The notes: generated by a model from the letters alone, not told the origin. Shown: positions 1 to 8,333, counted from the stretch's first letter. The stretch is DNA of 40,133 nucleotides from Candidatus Rokuibacteriota bacterium (GCA_003221615.1 QHSQ01000154.1:1-40133), one strand, 5' to 3'. Numbers and translations are program-made.

Positions 1-2
1 CG

Positions 3-569
3 GGCATGGTCATCGGCCTTCTCTGCGGCTACTGCGAGGGACGACTGGACCTCATCGTCCAGCGCGTCATGGATGCGATCCAGGCCATCCCGGGGCTCGT
101 GCTCGCGCTGGCGATCGTTGCGGTGCTCAAGCCGAACACGACCAACGCGATGCTGGCGATCGCCGTGGTGATCATCCCCGGCAACTCGCGCATCGTCCGC
201 GGCGCGGTGCTCTCCGCGAAGCAGAACCGGTACGTGGAGGCGGCGCAGGCTATGGGATGCCGCCACCCGCGGATCATCATGACCCACATCCTGCCCAACG
301 TGACGGCGCCAATTCTGGTCATCGCCTCGATCTGGCTCGGCAACGCGATCCTGATCGAAGCGACGCTCTCGTTCCTGGGTGTCGGCACCCAGCCGCCGAC
401 GCCGTCGTGGGGCTTGATGCTGTCGAGCACCGGCCGGGCCTTCATGGAGCAGGCGCCGTGGCTCGCGATCTTTCCCGGCCTGGCGATCAGCCTGGCGGTC
501 TTGGGCTTCAACCTCTTCGGTGATACGCTTCGGGACGCGTGGGATCCGAAGCTCCGGCGGAATGGCTAG
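3..569 (+). CDS. ABC transporter permease, DppC/OppC type (5' partial)
   Basis: This is the C-terminal part of an inner-membrane permease of a peptide/nickel-type ABC importer. The reading frame is open to the left edge of the window, so the true start lies outside. What remains is about 188 residues with several hydrophobic helices. The cytoplasmic EAA loop that contacts the ATPase is clear (EAAQAMGC followed about nine residues later by ILPN). The C-terminus, with a GDTLRDAWDPKLR-like ending, is the typical end of DppC-family permeases. The amidohydrolase starts 27 bases downstream on the same strand, so the importer and the two catabolic genes that follow may form one operon. The transported substrate cannot be told from the sequence. 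Confidence 0.93.
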   Translation, partial: GMVIGLLCGYCEGRLDLIVQRVMDAIQAIPGLVLALAIVAVLKPNTTNAMLAIAVVIIPGNSRIVRGAVLSAKQNRYVEAAQAMGCRHPRIIMTHILPNVTAPILVIASIWLGNAILIEATLSFLGVGTQPPTPSWGLMLSSTGRAFMEQAPWLAIFPGLAISLAVLGFNLFGDTLRDAWDPKLRRNG

Positions 570-596
570 GGTGCGCTTCCAGATAGAGGGGGAATC

Positions 597-1745
597 ATGC
601 CGTACAACCTGATCTCCGGCGACAACCACATCGATCTGACCTACCTGCCGCCCGACCTCTGGTTGTCGCAGGCGCCGGGGAAGTGGAAGCTGATGGTGCC
701 GCGCGTTGAGGAGCTGGAGGACGGCTGCCACTGGTTCGTAGACGCTCAGGACAAGGGCATGTGGAACGGCGTGGGGCCGGGGTTCCTCCCGTACACCCGG
801 GGGATGTTCGGCCACATCGACGAGATGCACGACATCGGCTTCGAGTGGGACTCTCGCCCCGGCGCGCGGCCGCGGCCGACCACGCCCGAGCTCAGGCTGG
901 CCGACCTGGACCGTGACGGGATCGACGCCGAGATCGTCTACGGCTGTCTGATGATCAACGATCACATCAACGACGCGTCGATGCGCATCTGGGCCGACAA
1001 GATCTACAACGACTGGGCGTCCGACTTCGCCAAGCGCTCGGATCCCAAGCGGGTGTTCCCGCTGGCGATCATCCCCAACACCGATCCCGTGGAGGCCGCC
1101 GCCGAGGTGCGCCGGTGCGCCAAGATGGGGCTGCGGGGCGGCGATCTCTCGTTCAAGCGCATGGCGCCGCCGCTCTATCACTCCGGCTGGTATCCGCTCT
1201 GGGAGGCCGCCGCCGAGTGCAAGTTCCCGATCGCCTTCCACTCGACCGGCTTCAAGGCGCTGCGCGCGCCGGACACGCCGGAGATGGAGAAGCAGTTCTT
1301 CACCCAGTGGCGGCTGGTGCGCTCGGCCCTGTTCCAGCTGGACACCATGGAAGTGCTGGTCTCGCTTCTGGCTTCGGGCGCCTGCGAGAAGTACCCGGAC
1401 TTCAACTTCGTCCTGGGCGAGTCGGGCGTGACCTGGCTGCCGTACGTGTTCGACCGGCTCGACACCGAGTACTTCGACCGGGCCCGGTCGCTGAACTTCA
1501 AGCTGAAGCCGAGCGACTATTTCCGCCGCCAGGGCTTCGTCACCTATCAACAGGATCAGTACCTGGAGCCGATCATCCCGCTCATCGGCGAGGACAACAT
1601 CATCTGGGGAGCGGACTACCCGCACCCGGACTGCATCTGGCCGAACTCGCGCAGCACACTCGGGAAGAACCTGGTCGGGATCTCGGAGCGGGTGCAGAAG
1701 AAGATCACGTGCGAGAACGCGGCCCGTCTCTACAACATCAAGTAA
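597..1745 (+). CDS. Amidohydrolase family protein (Amidohydro_2 type)
   Basis: A 382-residue metal-dependent hydrolase or decarboxylase of the Amidohydro_2 (PF04909-like) family. The N-terminal metal motif is GDNHID (near residue 9), the D-x-H form common in this subfamily instead of H-x-H. A central FHSTG, the GESGVTWLPY stretch and a C-terminal WGADYPHPD segment supply the other expected barrel-end ligands, the last with the catalytic Asp. The start is well supported by a GAGGGGGAA Shine-Dalgarno just upstream of the ATG. It lies between a peptide-type permease and a class II aldolase, which suggests catabolism of an imported compound. The substrate is unknown. Confidence 0.9.
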   Translation: MPYNLISGDNHIDLTYLPPDLWLSQAPGKWKLMVPRVEELEDGCHWFVDAQDKGMWNGVGPGFLPYTRGMFGHIDEMHDIGFEWDSRPGARPRPTTPELRLADLDRDGIDAEIVYGCLMINDHINDASMRIWADKIYNDWASDFAKRSDPKRVFPLAIIPNTDPVEAAAEVRRCAKMGLRGGDLSFKRMAPPLYHSGWYPLWEAAAECKFPIAFHSTGFKALRAPDTPEMEKQFFTQWRLVRSALFQLDTMEVLVSLLASGACEKYPDFNFVLGESGVTWLPYVFDRLDTEYFDRARSLNFKLKPSDYFRRQGFVTYQQDQYLEPIIPLIGEDNIIWGADYPHPDCIWPNSRSTLGKNLVGISERVQKKITCENAARLYNIK

Positions 1746-1755
1746 AGGATCGGTG

Positions 1756-2523
1756 ATGGCGCCCAGCGGGATCGAGATTCCATCGCTCAAGGGGAAGGTG
1801 TCGGAGCAGGAGTGGGCGGTCCGGGTGGATCTGGCAGCCTGCTACCGGCTGCTGGTGCGCTACGGCTGGGAGGACCTGACCTTTACCCACGTCACGGTGC
1901 GGGTGCCGGGCGCCGAGGATCAGTTCCTGATCAACCCCTACGGGCTCTTCTTCGACGAGATCACGGCCTCGAGCCTGGTCAAGATCGATCTCGAGGGACG
2001 CAAGATCGGCGACTCGCCGTTCCCGGTGAACCAGGCGGGCTTCGTCATCCACAGTGCCATCCACGCCGCGCGCCACGACGCGCGCTGCGTGCTCCACACG
2101 CACACGGTGAGCGGCATCGCGGTCTCGACGCAACGCGCCGGCCTCTTGCCGATCTCGCAGCACGCGATGTCCGTCATCCCGAGCCTCGGCTATCACGACT
2201 TCGAAGGCATCGCGACGCGTGACGACGAGAAGCCGCGGCTGGTCGCGGATCTCGGCGACCACACGCACCTCATCTTGAGGAATCACGGGCTGATCACGGT
2301 GGGGGAGACCGTCGCGGACGCCTTCGTCGCGATGTACTTCCTCGAATCGTCCTGCGCGATCCAGGTGCGCGCCCAGTCCGGCGGCGGCGAGCTGATTCCG
2401 GTGCCGAAAGACGTCCTGGATGCCGCCTACGCCGGGCCGGCTCGGCCGCGCGGCCGCGGCGAGACGATCTGGCCCGGGCTGCTCCGGCGGCTCGACCGCA
2501 TCGATCCTTCCTACAAGACCTGA
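1756..2523 (+). CDS. Class II aldolase/adducin family protein
   Basis: About 255 residues of the zinc-dependent class II aldolase (AraD/FucA/adducin) fold. The metal motif HTHTVSG and the later RNHGLITVGE segment are both present, as expected for retro-aldol or decarboxylase members of the family. The ATG at 1756 is chosen because an AGGA Shine-Dalgarno at 1746-1749 is correctly spaced for it; an in-frame GTG at 1753 is possible. The gene follows the amidohydrolase by 10 bases on the same strand, so the two are probably co-transcribed. The C-terminus is a little longer than the fold and rich in Arg and Pro. It converges on the LLM-DUF3500 gene 13 bases away. The substrate is not identifiable. 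Confidence 0.9.
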   Translation: MAPSGIEIPSLKGKVSEQEWAVRVDLAACYRLLVRYGWEDLTFTHVTVRVPGAEDQFLINPYGLFFDEITASSLVKIDLEGRKIGDSPFPVNQAGFVIHSAIHAARHDARCVLHTHTVSGIAVSTQRAGLLPISQHAMSVIPSLGYHDFEGIATRDDEKPRLVADLGDHTHLILRNHGLITVGETVADAFVAMYFLESSCAIQVRAQSGGGELIPVPKDVLDAAYAGPARPRGRGETIWPGLLRRLDRIDPSYKT

Positions 2524-2536
2524 GCCGCGCCTTTCG

Positions 2537-4810
2537 TCAGTGGCTGTGGTCCGCTCTCGTGTGGTCGAACCGCGCGTGGTGCTGGCGGAGTAGATCCCTC
2601 CCGTAGTCGTTCCCGTTCGGCGTGCGGACCACCGTGTGGATGTGGTGCCGCGAGGGCGCGTCGTTGTCGAAGGCGATCCCGCGCTGGTGGTCGAACTCGA
2701 TCAGGATGACCGGGCTGTGGATCCGGTAGTAGAAGACACCGTCCTCGTCAGTGCCGCCCATCCACGCGAAGTACGTATGGTTGAGATGGCGCTTGACCTC
2801 GTTCCGTCTCGCCTCGGAGTGGCCCGGCCGGATACGTCCGATGTACGTCTCGAGCACGTCGAGCAGCATGCGCTGCTGGGTGGTCGTGAGGTCGCCCGAG
2901 ACGATGCCCTGGTATTGCATCTCGACGTTGTCACGAAACGCCGCGGTGAAGACTTCGGTGGGGAGCTCGGGGGCGAGGATCGCCCGATGGCGCTGCTCGG
3001 GCGTGAGCGCCCGCATCAGCGCCAGGCCCTGCCGCTCCTCGGCCTGGAAGACGCGCGTGCCGGCGTACGGGCCCTCGGTTGCCGCGACCGGCTCGGAGCC
3101 CATGAACATCGGGGTCATCACGACCTGGTCGCCGAGGACGAAGCAATTGACGATGAGGTGATGGCCGTCGATCTGCCATCCCCACGGCCCGTCGTGGGAC
3201 GGTATTCCCATCACGCTGAGCCAGTAGAGCCACTCGCCGTACTCGGCCTGGCTCCCCGTGATCGCCAGGACGAGCTCGTTCAGCCGCATGACGTCGCGTG
3301 CCGTCTTGAAGCCCTGCGTGCTGAGACTCTCCCGCACCAGCGCGAGCGCGCGATCGCGCTGCGCCGGGCTCATCTCGTCGAGCGAGAGGCCGTGGCGCAT
3401 GAGATACGGATGGATGTTGCTCCACCGTCGCCACGCGTCGCTCTCCAGGGGGAAGAGCGCGCGCTCTCGCTGCGGCTCGCTCAAGGAATCGACGAAGGCG
3501 CGTGCGGCGTCGGTGATTTGCCGGGTGGAAGCCCCCGTCTTCTGGATCTTGAAGAGCCCGGGAGCGACCCTGCCGCCGGCGGTGATTCCCTTGAACGGCT
3601 CGGCGACGAGCGCTTCACCGGTCTCGACGTATTTCTGGAGCTGCGGGGGCAGCTCCTGCTGCCGAGCGCGCGCGGACACCGGGGTGCGCTGCCGAACCTT
3701 GAGGCCGGGAGGAGGGCTCGGAGGAGGGCTCGGCATCGCGCGACCGCCTATCCGGCCGCCGGCGCCGAGCGCCGCCCGCACGGGCGGCAGCACCTCGCGG
3801 GCGACCCGAGCCATGAAGCCCCGCTCGGGATCGTCCGGCGCCGTCGGGTTCGGGATCGGGTGCAGGCACACGTAGTCGAACGCCGCGGGCGCCGACTGGA
3901 GCACGGCGAGCAGCTGCGTGACGATCTCGGCCGGCCCGCCGCGCAGGCAGAACGCGTCGGCGGCGGCATCGGGCAGGAAATCGACGACCTTGCCGCTCGC
4001 TTCCAGGTCGGGCGCGTGGTGGAAGTCGGGGAAGACGTTGCGCTCGCGCTTGAGCTTCTCGGGATCCGGCCCCGACCAGGAAAGGCGCGGCGGCCCGAAG
4101 AGCATCGGCGAGTATTCATAGTACCCGGCCGCCATCGACTTGCCGATCGTGAGCGCTCGGGTGGGCTCCTCCACGAGCACGGTGTGGAAGACGGCGCCGA
4201 GGCCGACCCTGGACGGGTCGCGGCCGGCGGCGGCCGCTCCCGCGCGGATCTCCTCGATCGACCTCGTGATGTTCGCCTGATGAGTTCCGACCCGGATGAA
4301 CACACCGTCGGCAACGCCGCCCGCCATGCGCAGGGTGCGTGGCCCGCCCGCCGCGATCCAGATCGGCACGGGCCGATGGTGCGGCAGGCGCGCGGGCTCG
4401 CGCGCGCCGACGTCGACCGCGCGGCCGTCGAGCAGCGCACGCATCAGGCGTGTGCTCGCCTCGAGCTCGCTGACGCGCGCCGGCTTGAGCCCGGCCAGCC
4501 GCACGGCGGTGTCGCCCACACCCCAGCCGAGCAAGGTGCGACCGGGCGCGAGCTCGTCGATCGTCGCGATCGACGACGCCGTCACGGTGGGGTGCCGGTT
4601 CACCGGATTCGACAGGAGCGTCGCGAGGAGAATGCGCTCGGTGACGCGGGCCGCCGCCGCCATCAGCACGTACGTGTCGCGCCGGCGGAGCTGTGAGTCC
4701 GGCTGGAACGCCGCGTCCCAGCCGAGCGTCTCGGCGCGCCGCACGTCGGCGGCGAAGGCGTCCACCGAGCGCGCGTCGAAGCGATTGAGACCGAAGCGGG
4801 GGAGCGCCAC
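2537..4810 (-). CDS. LLM-class flavin-dependent oxidoreductase fused to DUF3500 domain
   Basis: A 757-residue two-domain protein. Residues 1 to about 350 are a bacterial-luciferase-like (LLM) F420- or FMN-dependent oxidoreductase: the first strand RFGLNRF, the LGWDAAFQPD segment, the VNRHPTVTA stretch and GWGVGD are all typical. A Gly/Ala/Pro-rich linker (PSPPPSPPP, about 360-370) leads into a DUF3500 domain at about 385-735, recognised from GPWGWQIDGHHL, GSEPV and the terminal IEFDHQRGIAFDN and HIHTVVR stretches. LLM proteins usually end near residue 340 and DUF3500 proteins are usually free-standing. There is an in-frame Met at residue 359 (codon at 3736-3734) just before the linker, so a second internal start or a lost stop codon are alternatives. 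The GTG start lies 2 bases after the aminotransferase stop, so translation is probably coupled. Confidence 0.85.
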   Translation of the reverse strand: MALPRFGLNRFDARSVDAFAADVRRAETLGWDAAFQPDSQLRRRDTYVLMAAAARVTERILLATLLSNPVNRHPTVTASSIATIDELAPGRTLLGWGVGDTAVRLAGLKPARVSELEASTRLMRALLDGRAVDVGAREPARLPHHRPVPIWIAAGGPRTLRMAGGVADGVFIRVGTHQANITRSIEEIRAGAAAAGRDPSRVGLGAVFHTVLVEEPTRALTIGKSMAAGYYEYSPMLFGPPRLSWSGPDPEKLKRERNVFPDFHHAPDLEASGKVVDFLPDAAADAFCLRGGPAEIVTQLLAVLQSAPAAFDYVCLHPIPNPTAPDDPERGFMARVAREVLPPVRAALGAGGRIGGRAMPSPPPSPPPGLKVRQRTPVSARARQQELPPQLQKYVETGEALVAEPFKGITAGGRVAPGLFKIQKTGASTRQITDAARAFVDSLSEPQRERALFPLESDAWRRWSNIHPYLMRHGLSLDEMSPAQRDRALALVRESLSTQGFKTARDVMRLNELVLAITGSQAEYGEWLYWLSVMGIPSHDGPWGWQIDGHHLIVNCFVLGDQVVMTPMFMGSEPVAATEGPYAGTRVFQAEERQGLALMRALTPEQRHRAILAPELPTEVFTAAFRDNVEMQYQGIVSGDLTTTQQRMLLDVLETYIGRIRPGHSEARRNEVKRHLNHTYFAWMGGTDEDGVFYYRIHSPVILIEFDHQRGIAFDNDAPSRHHIHTVVRTPNGNDYGRDLLRQHHARFDHTRADHSH

Positions 4811-4812
4811 GA

Positions 4813-6219
4813 TCAGCTCGCGCCGAGCTGGCCGCCCATCTCCTGGATCGCCTTGTCGAGGACGGCGACCACGCGGTCGATCTCGGCGCGCGTGATCACC
4901 AGCGGCGGCGAGAGCACGATCGTGCTGCCAAGATGGCGGCCGCCGCCGGAGCGACCGACGATCACGCCGTTGCGCCGCGCGAAGTCGACGACACCCTTGA
5001 TCCGATCGGCCGGTATCGCCTCTTTCGTGCGGCGATCGCGGACGAGCTCGACGCCCGCGAAGAGTCCCTTGCCGCGCACGTCACCCACCCACGGATGCTT
5101 CAGGAGCGTGCGGAGCCCGTCGAGCAGATAGGCGCCGTTTTCGGCCGAGCGCTCGACCAGCCGCTCCTCGAGGATGATCTCGATGTTACGGTTGGCGACG
5201 GCGGCCGCGACCGGGTGGCCGCCATACGTCGAGATCTGGAACACCTGGCGGTTCTCGGACGGATCGCCCACGAACGACTTGAACACGTCGTTCCGGACCA
5301 CGGTGGCGGCGATCGGCAGGTAAGCGCTCACGATGCCCTTGGCGATCGCGACGATGTCGGGCCGCACCCCGGAATGCTGATGCGCGAACATCTTGCCGGT
5401 GCGGCCGAAGCCGTTGATGACCTCGTCGATGTGCAGGAGGCAGCCGTACTTCTTCGCGACGGCCGCGACCTCGGGCAGATAGTCGTCGGGCGGCACCGCG
5501 ACGCCGACGGCGCTCATGATCGGCTCCACCAGCACGGTCGACACCGTGTCCGGCCCCTCGCCCTGGATCGTCGCCTCGATGTTCTTCACGCACGCGAGCT
5601 CGCACGACGGATAGGTGAGCCCGAACGGACAGCGATAGCAGTAGGGCGGGGCCACGTGGACGAAGTCGTTGCCGCCGAGCGGCTCGAACTTCATCTTGCG
5701 GTCGCCCATTCCGCCGGCAGCCAGGGTGGCCAAGGTCGTGCCGTGGTAGCCCAGGTAGCGACTGATCGTCTTGTAGCGGTACTGGCCGGGGTTCTCGTGC
5801 TTGGTGTACTGCCGCGCGAACTTGAAGCCGGCCTCGTTCGCCTCGGAGCCCGAGGCCACGAAGTAGACGTGGTTGTCGCCGCCCAAGAGGCCGTTCACGC
5901 GCTGGGCGAGCTTGGCGGCGGGCTCGTTCATCGCTGTGTGCGGATAGTACGGAAGGGCGCGCATCTGGTCCGCGGCCACGTCGGCCAGCTCGGTACGGCC
6001 GTACCCGACGTTCACGCACCAGAGGCCGGCCATCGCGTCGAGGTATGCGGTGCCGTCGGCGTCGACGACGGTCGAGCCGTGGCCCTCGACGATCACGAGC
6101 GGCTCGGCCTCGAGCTGCCGGTGGGCGACCACCGGGTGCAGCACGTTGTCGAGGTCTTGCCTCACGACCGCCGACCGGCCGTCGACGTGGCCGGGACTGC
6201 CGCCTGCGGGCTGCGTCAT
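4813..6219 (-). CDS. Class III aminotransferase (omega-amino acid/taurine:pyruvate type)
   Basis: A 468-residue PLP-dependent class III aminotransferase. GSEAN (123-127) contacts the phosphate, Asp265 in HIDEVINGFGRTG pairs with the PLP nitrogen, and Lys294 in AIAKG forms the Schiff base. The frame is open upstream to 6384, but the ATG at 6219 has a strong AGGAGAG Shine-Dalgarno 7 bases before it and matches the family's usual beginning. A Cys-rich insert, C194-x2-C197 and C206-x3-C210, follows the LGYHGTT segment; it resembles the region seen in taurine-pyruvate and related omega-transaminases. A perfect TATAAT sits 30 bases upstream. The LLM-DUF3500 gene follows 2 bases downstream and may act on the same pathway. 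The exact amino donor is unknown. Confidence 0.92.
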   Translation of the reverse strand: MTQPAGGSPGHVDGRSAVVRQDLDNVLHPVVAHRQLEAEPLVIVEGHGSTVVDADGTAYLDAMAGLWCVNVGYGRTELADVAADQMRALPYYPHTAMNEPAAKLAQRVNGLLGGDNHVYFVASGSEANEAGFKFARQYTKHENPGQYRYKTISRYLGYHGTTLATLAAGGMGDRKMKFEPLGGNDFVHVAPPYCYRCPFGLTYPSCELACVKNIEATIQGEGPDTVSTVLVEPIMSAVGVAVPPDDYLPEVAAVAKKYGCLLHIDEVINGFGRTGKMFAHQHSGVRPDIVAIAKGIVSAYLPIAATVVRNDVFKSFVGDPSENRQVFQISTYGGHPVAAAVANRNIEIILEERLVERSAENGAYLLDGLRTLLKHPWVGDVRGKGLFAGVELVRDRRTKEAIPADRIKGVVDFARRNGVIVGRSGGGRHLGSTIVLSPPLVITRAEIDRVVAVLDKAIQEMGGQLGAS

Positions 6220-6249
6220 CGCGTTCTCTCCTGGCCTGGATTCGGCTGG

Positions 6250-6255
6250 ATTATA
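6250..6255 (-). promoter_or_regulatory. -10 box (TATAAT) of the aminotransferase gene
   Basis: A perfect TATAAT reads on the minus strand 30 bases before the aminotransferase ATG, with the AGGAGAG ribosome site between them. No good -35 is seen at 16-18 bases, so the promoter may depend on an activator or on the -10 alone. Confidence 0.55.
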
Positions 6256-6287
6256 CGCTGACGCCGGCTCGATCTCTCCAGGACCGT

Positions 6288-6328
6288 GGCGAGCGCGCCG
6301 TCCCCGCGCAGGGAAGGGCGCGCTCGCC
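6288..6328 (-). terminator. Perfect 12-bp inverted repeat downstream of the pal region
   Basis: GGCGAGCGCGCC (6288-6299) and its exact reverse complement (6317-6328) are separated by 17 bases. On the minus strand the hairpin would form just after the pal remnant and before the aminotransferase promoter. The place fits transcription termination of the pal operon. No run of T follows, so it is not a textbook intrinsic terminator. Confidence 0.5.
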
Positions 6329-6335
6329 GCGCGGC

Positions 6336-6378
6336 CTACTCCGGCTTGATCAGGAAGTGCGCGCCGCCGCGGGATCGA
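6336..6378 (-). pseudogene. Remnant of a second pal C-terminus
   Basis: The minus strand here reads GRSRGGAHFLIKPE followed by a stop. The intact pal gene that ends 98 bases upstream finishes with RRAHFLAKPG. The shared AHFLxKPx-stop block also aligns codon by codon at the DNA level over the last ten or so codons, whereas the sequence before it does not continue as a Pal domain. The simplest reading is the tail of a duplicated or recombined pal copy left behind the present one. Confidence 0.5.
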
Positions 6379-6433
6379 CCTCACGCGCAGACGGCTGGTC
6401 GATTCGCGGTACTGACGTCCCTGCGCCCTCGTC

Positions 6434-7033
6434 TTACCCGGGCTTGGCGAGGAAGTGCGCGCGCCGGTTCTTGGCCCAGCAGGCTTCGCCGCGCTCGGTG
6501 CAGACGGGGCGCTGGTCCCCGTAGCTGACGATCGAGATCCGGTTTGCCTGGATGCCGAGCGCGGTCAGATAGCCCATCGCGGCCTTCGCACGCCGCTCGC
6601 CGAGCGCCAGGTTGTACTCCGGGGTCCCCCGCTCGTCACAGTGGCCTTCGATCAGCACCAGATGCCTCTCGTTGCTCTTGAGCCAGGCGGCGTTGGCGTC
6701 AAGGATCTTCGCGTCTCCTGGCCGGATATCGTATTTGTCGAAATCGAAGTAGACGTCCTTGAGGGCCGCGACATCCGAGAAGTCACGGGGCGACGGCCGC
6801 GCCCCCGACGCCGCCGACGCGCTATCCGTTCCTCCCGGCGCGGTACGGCTGGTCCCTCCGGCCGCGTCCGCGGATGGCGAAGGCGCCGGCTGCGCCCGGC
6901 CGGCCGCGGTCGAGCCCGCGGAGCCGCCGGAACCGGGTGCCGAAGCCGACGCCGGCAGCGGCACGGGGTCCTTCGCACATCCGCTCGCGACGAGGATCAG
7001 GAGCGTGGCCGGGACCATCAAGATGCTTCTCAT
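6434..7033 (-). CDS. pal: Peptidoglycan-associated lipoprotein (Pal/OmpA family)
   Basis: A 199-residue outer-membrane lipoprotein that binds peptidoglycan as part of the Tol-Pal envelope system. The N-terminus is a lipoprotein signal with lipidated Cys19 (VASGC). A Pro/Ala/Ser-rich spacer runs to about residue 85, then the OmpA domain follows: YFDFDKYDIRP, then GHCDERGTPEYNLALGERRA with the diaminopimelate-binding region, and SYGDQRP near the end. The start has a GGAGAT Shine-Dalgarno. The upstream neighbour is a small membrane coiled-coil protein; tolB and the other tol genes are not in the window. A remnant of a second Pal C-terminus lies just downstream. The assignment as Pal is firm. Confidence 0.94.
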   Translation of the reverse strand: MRSILMVPATLLILVASGCAKDPVPLPASASAPGSGGSAGSTAAGRAQPAPSPSADAAGGTSRTAPGGTDSASAASGARPSPRDFSDVAALKDVYFDFDKYDIRPGDAKILDANAAWLKSNERHLVLIEGHCDERGTPEYNLALGERRAKAAMGYLTALGIQANRISIVSYGDQRPVCTERGEACWAKNRRAHFLAKPG

Positions 7034-7065
7034 AAGTTGATCTCCTCGCCTGACCCCATGGGGGC

Positions 7066-7305
7066 CTATTTTTTGCCCTGGCTCAGAGCCTGCTCAAGGC
7101 GGCCGCGGCGCTCGCGCTCGCTCTGAAGCTCCTCTTCGGTCTTCTTGAGCTTGTCTTGCAGCCCTTTGACCTCGTCGGCCTTCTGCGTCTGCAGCGTGCG
7201 AAGCTCGTCGCGCGTCCGATTCGCCGCCGTTCCCCACCACAGGAAGCCGGCGAGAACTCCCACTGCCAGCCCCGCGACGACCGCGATGGCGATCATCCGC
7301 GTCAT
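7066..7305 (-). CDS. Small membrane-anchored coiled-coil protein
   Basis: 79 residues: an N-terminal transmembrane helix (about 3-25, with FLWWG at its end), then a charged, heptad-like helix rich in Glu, Lys and Leu (about 30-75) that should form a coiled coil. An AGGAG Shine-Dalgarno precedes the ATG closely. Pal starts 32 bases downstream on the same strand, so the two are probably one operon. Its likely role is envelope-related, with the helix on one side of the inner membrane, but no named family is recognised and the function is unknown. Confidence 0.75.
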   Translation of the reverse strand: MTRMIAIAVVAGLAVGVLAGFLWWGTAANRTRDELRTLQTQKADEVKGLQDKLKKTEEELQSERERRGRLEQALSQGKK

Positions 7306-7369
7306 AACTCCTCGCCCTCCCCCTCGGCTCTTGCCGCCGATGCTGTTTCACTGTGAAGGCTACTCCTTA

Positions 7370-7588
7370 TCACCTTTTCCGGCCGCCTTTCTTCTTGCGC
7401 GGGGCACTGGCGGCGCATGGAATCACCTCAACAGCGACCGCGACGATTCCGGAATGCGCCTGAATCTCGCCGGAAACACCTTCGGGCGCCATATCCGGCG
7501 CAGCACCGCTCCCATGTGAGGCCAAAGACCAGACCCCTCGGTAAGTCGCGAGCTTGCCGAGCGGGTTTTCTTTTCTAGGTCGGCTCAT
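7370..7588 (-). CDS. Hypothetical small basic protein (doubtful)
   Basis: A 72-residue frame beginning MSRPRKENPLGKL and ending in a basic tail (APRKKKGGRKR). The frame runs open upstream to 7636, but an earlier start would overlap the divergent gene at 7638, so the ATG at 7588 is preferred. No Shine-Dalgarno is obvious. The sequence resembles no family I know. The surrounding DNA has lower G+C than the core genes, which makes a chance open frame less likely but does not rule it out. Confidence 0.3.
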   Translation of the reverse strand: MSRPRKENPLGKLATYRGVWSLASHGSGAAPDMAPEGVSGEIQAHSGIVAVAVEVIPCAASAPRKKKGGRKR

Positions 7589-7637
7589 TTTGGACCGTTT
7601 AGGGTGGACTAGAGATGGTGGTGGGCACGTTTTCAAA

Positions 7638-8132
7638 ATGACCGAAATATTTTTCTCGGGCCTGGCCGGGGGTCTCCTTGGGGGGCTCTTAACCGCGATC
7701 TACACGGGCCTCATCGAGCGCCATCGCCGACGCCTCGAGCTCATGTCGGCCGTCGTCGACTGGGCTAATGAGGCTTACAGCCAGATCCAATTTCTTCACG
7801 CGCGGAAGGATGCCGGCTATCGCGGCAAAAAGATCGATCGCAGAGAATACCGCGTTCAAAGCCGGGAGCTTCGAGATTTGCTGCTCTCGAACGATGTTCT
7901 GAAGGCTCAGGTCGCGATCATCTATGGAGAAGGGCGTGTGATGCAGATGATGAACGCTCTCAACGGACATATGCTGGCGGCGGCGCAATCATTATGGACG
8001 GCGCGATCGACTACCTGGAGCACTGTCGGACCAGCTTTGATGGCAAGCTTCGCGGACACGATCGATCCTCTCCGGTCTTCTTTTGAGCGCGAGCTGTTTC
8101 AAGCGACCCGTAGCGCCTGGAGGCCGTACTGA
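7638..8132 (+). CDS. Membrane-anchored hypothetical protein, possibly 3'-truncated
   Basis: 164 residues from the ATG at 7638. A Gly/Leu-rich transmembrane helix (about 4-24) is followed directly by a basic patch (ERHRRRLE) and then an amphipathic, mostly helical region with many charged residues, probably cytoplasmic. The frame is open back to 7554, but those codons overlap the divergent small gene. No family is recognised. After the TGA at 8130-8132 the same frame continues open for 66 more codons that look coding, so the stop may be a nonsense mutation. Base composition is more AT-rich than in the core genes around it. Confidence 0.6.
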   Translation: MTEIFFSGLAGGLLGGLLTAIYTGLIERHRRRLELMSAVVDWANEAYSQIQFLHARKDAGYRGKKIDRREYRVQSRELRDLLLSNDVLKAQVAIIYGEGRVMQMMNALNGHMLAAAQSLWTARSTTWSTVGPALMASFADTIDPLRSSFERELFQATRSAWRPY

Positions 8133-8174
8133 TCGGCTCGGCCGTGGCCACGACAGCGAGGTTCGCTTTGGCTC

Positions 8175-8333
8175 GTGTCGACGAGACCCACGTCGCGCAG
8201 GTCTGACCTTGCTCGCCTCATAGATAGCTCCAAGTCTTGCCGCGCCGCCGATGTCCTGGACGGACTGAAGCGTGAGGTCTTCGAGTTGTACCTCGAGGAC
8301 ACTCGCGCACTTCGGCGAGGGATCCGGTTCTGA
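8175..8333 (+). CDS. Possible small ORF or detached 3' end of the preceding gene
   Basis: In the same frame as the preceding gene, after its stop, a GTG at 8175 opens 52 codons ending in a segment that looks like real helical protein (VLDGLKREVFELYLED then RALRRGIRF). It is either a separate small gene or the tail of the upstream gene cut off by the stop at 8130. The remaining sequence of the 346-base gap 8133-8478 shows nothing else I can support apart from the ribosome site of the next gene. Confidence 0.3.
   Translation: MSTRPTSRRSDLARLIDSSKSCRAADVLDGLKREVFELYLEDTRALRRGIRF

Noticed and set aside
2636-4696. A 686-codon open frame on the plus strand opposite the LLM-DUF3500 gene
   Set aside because: It is low-complexity Arg/Gly/Val/Asp protein with no domain. 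Long antisense frames are expected in high-G+C DNA with G/C in third codon positions.
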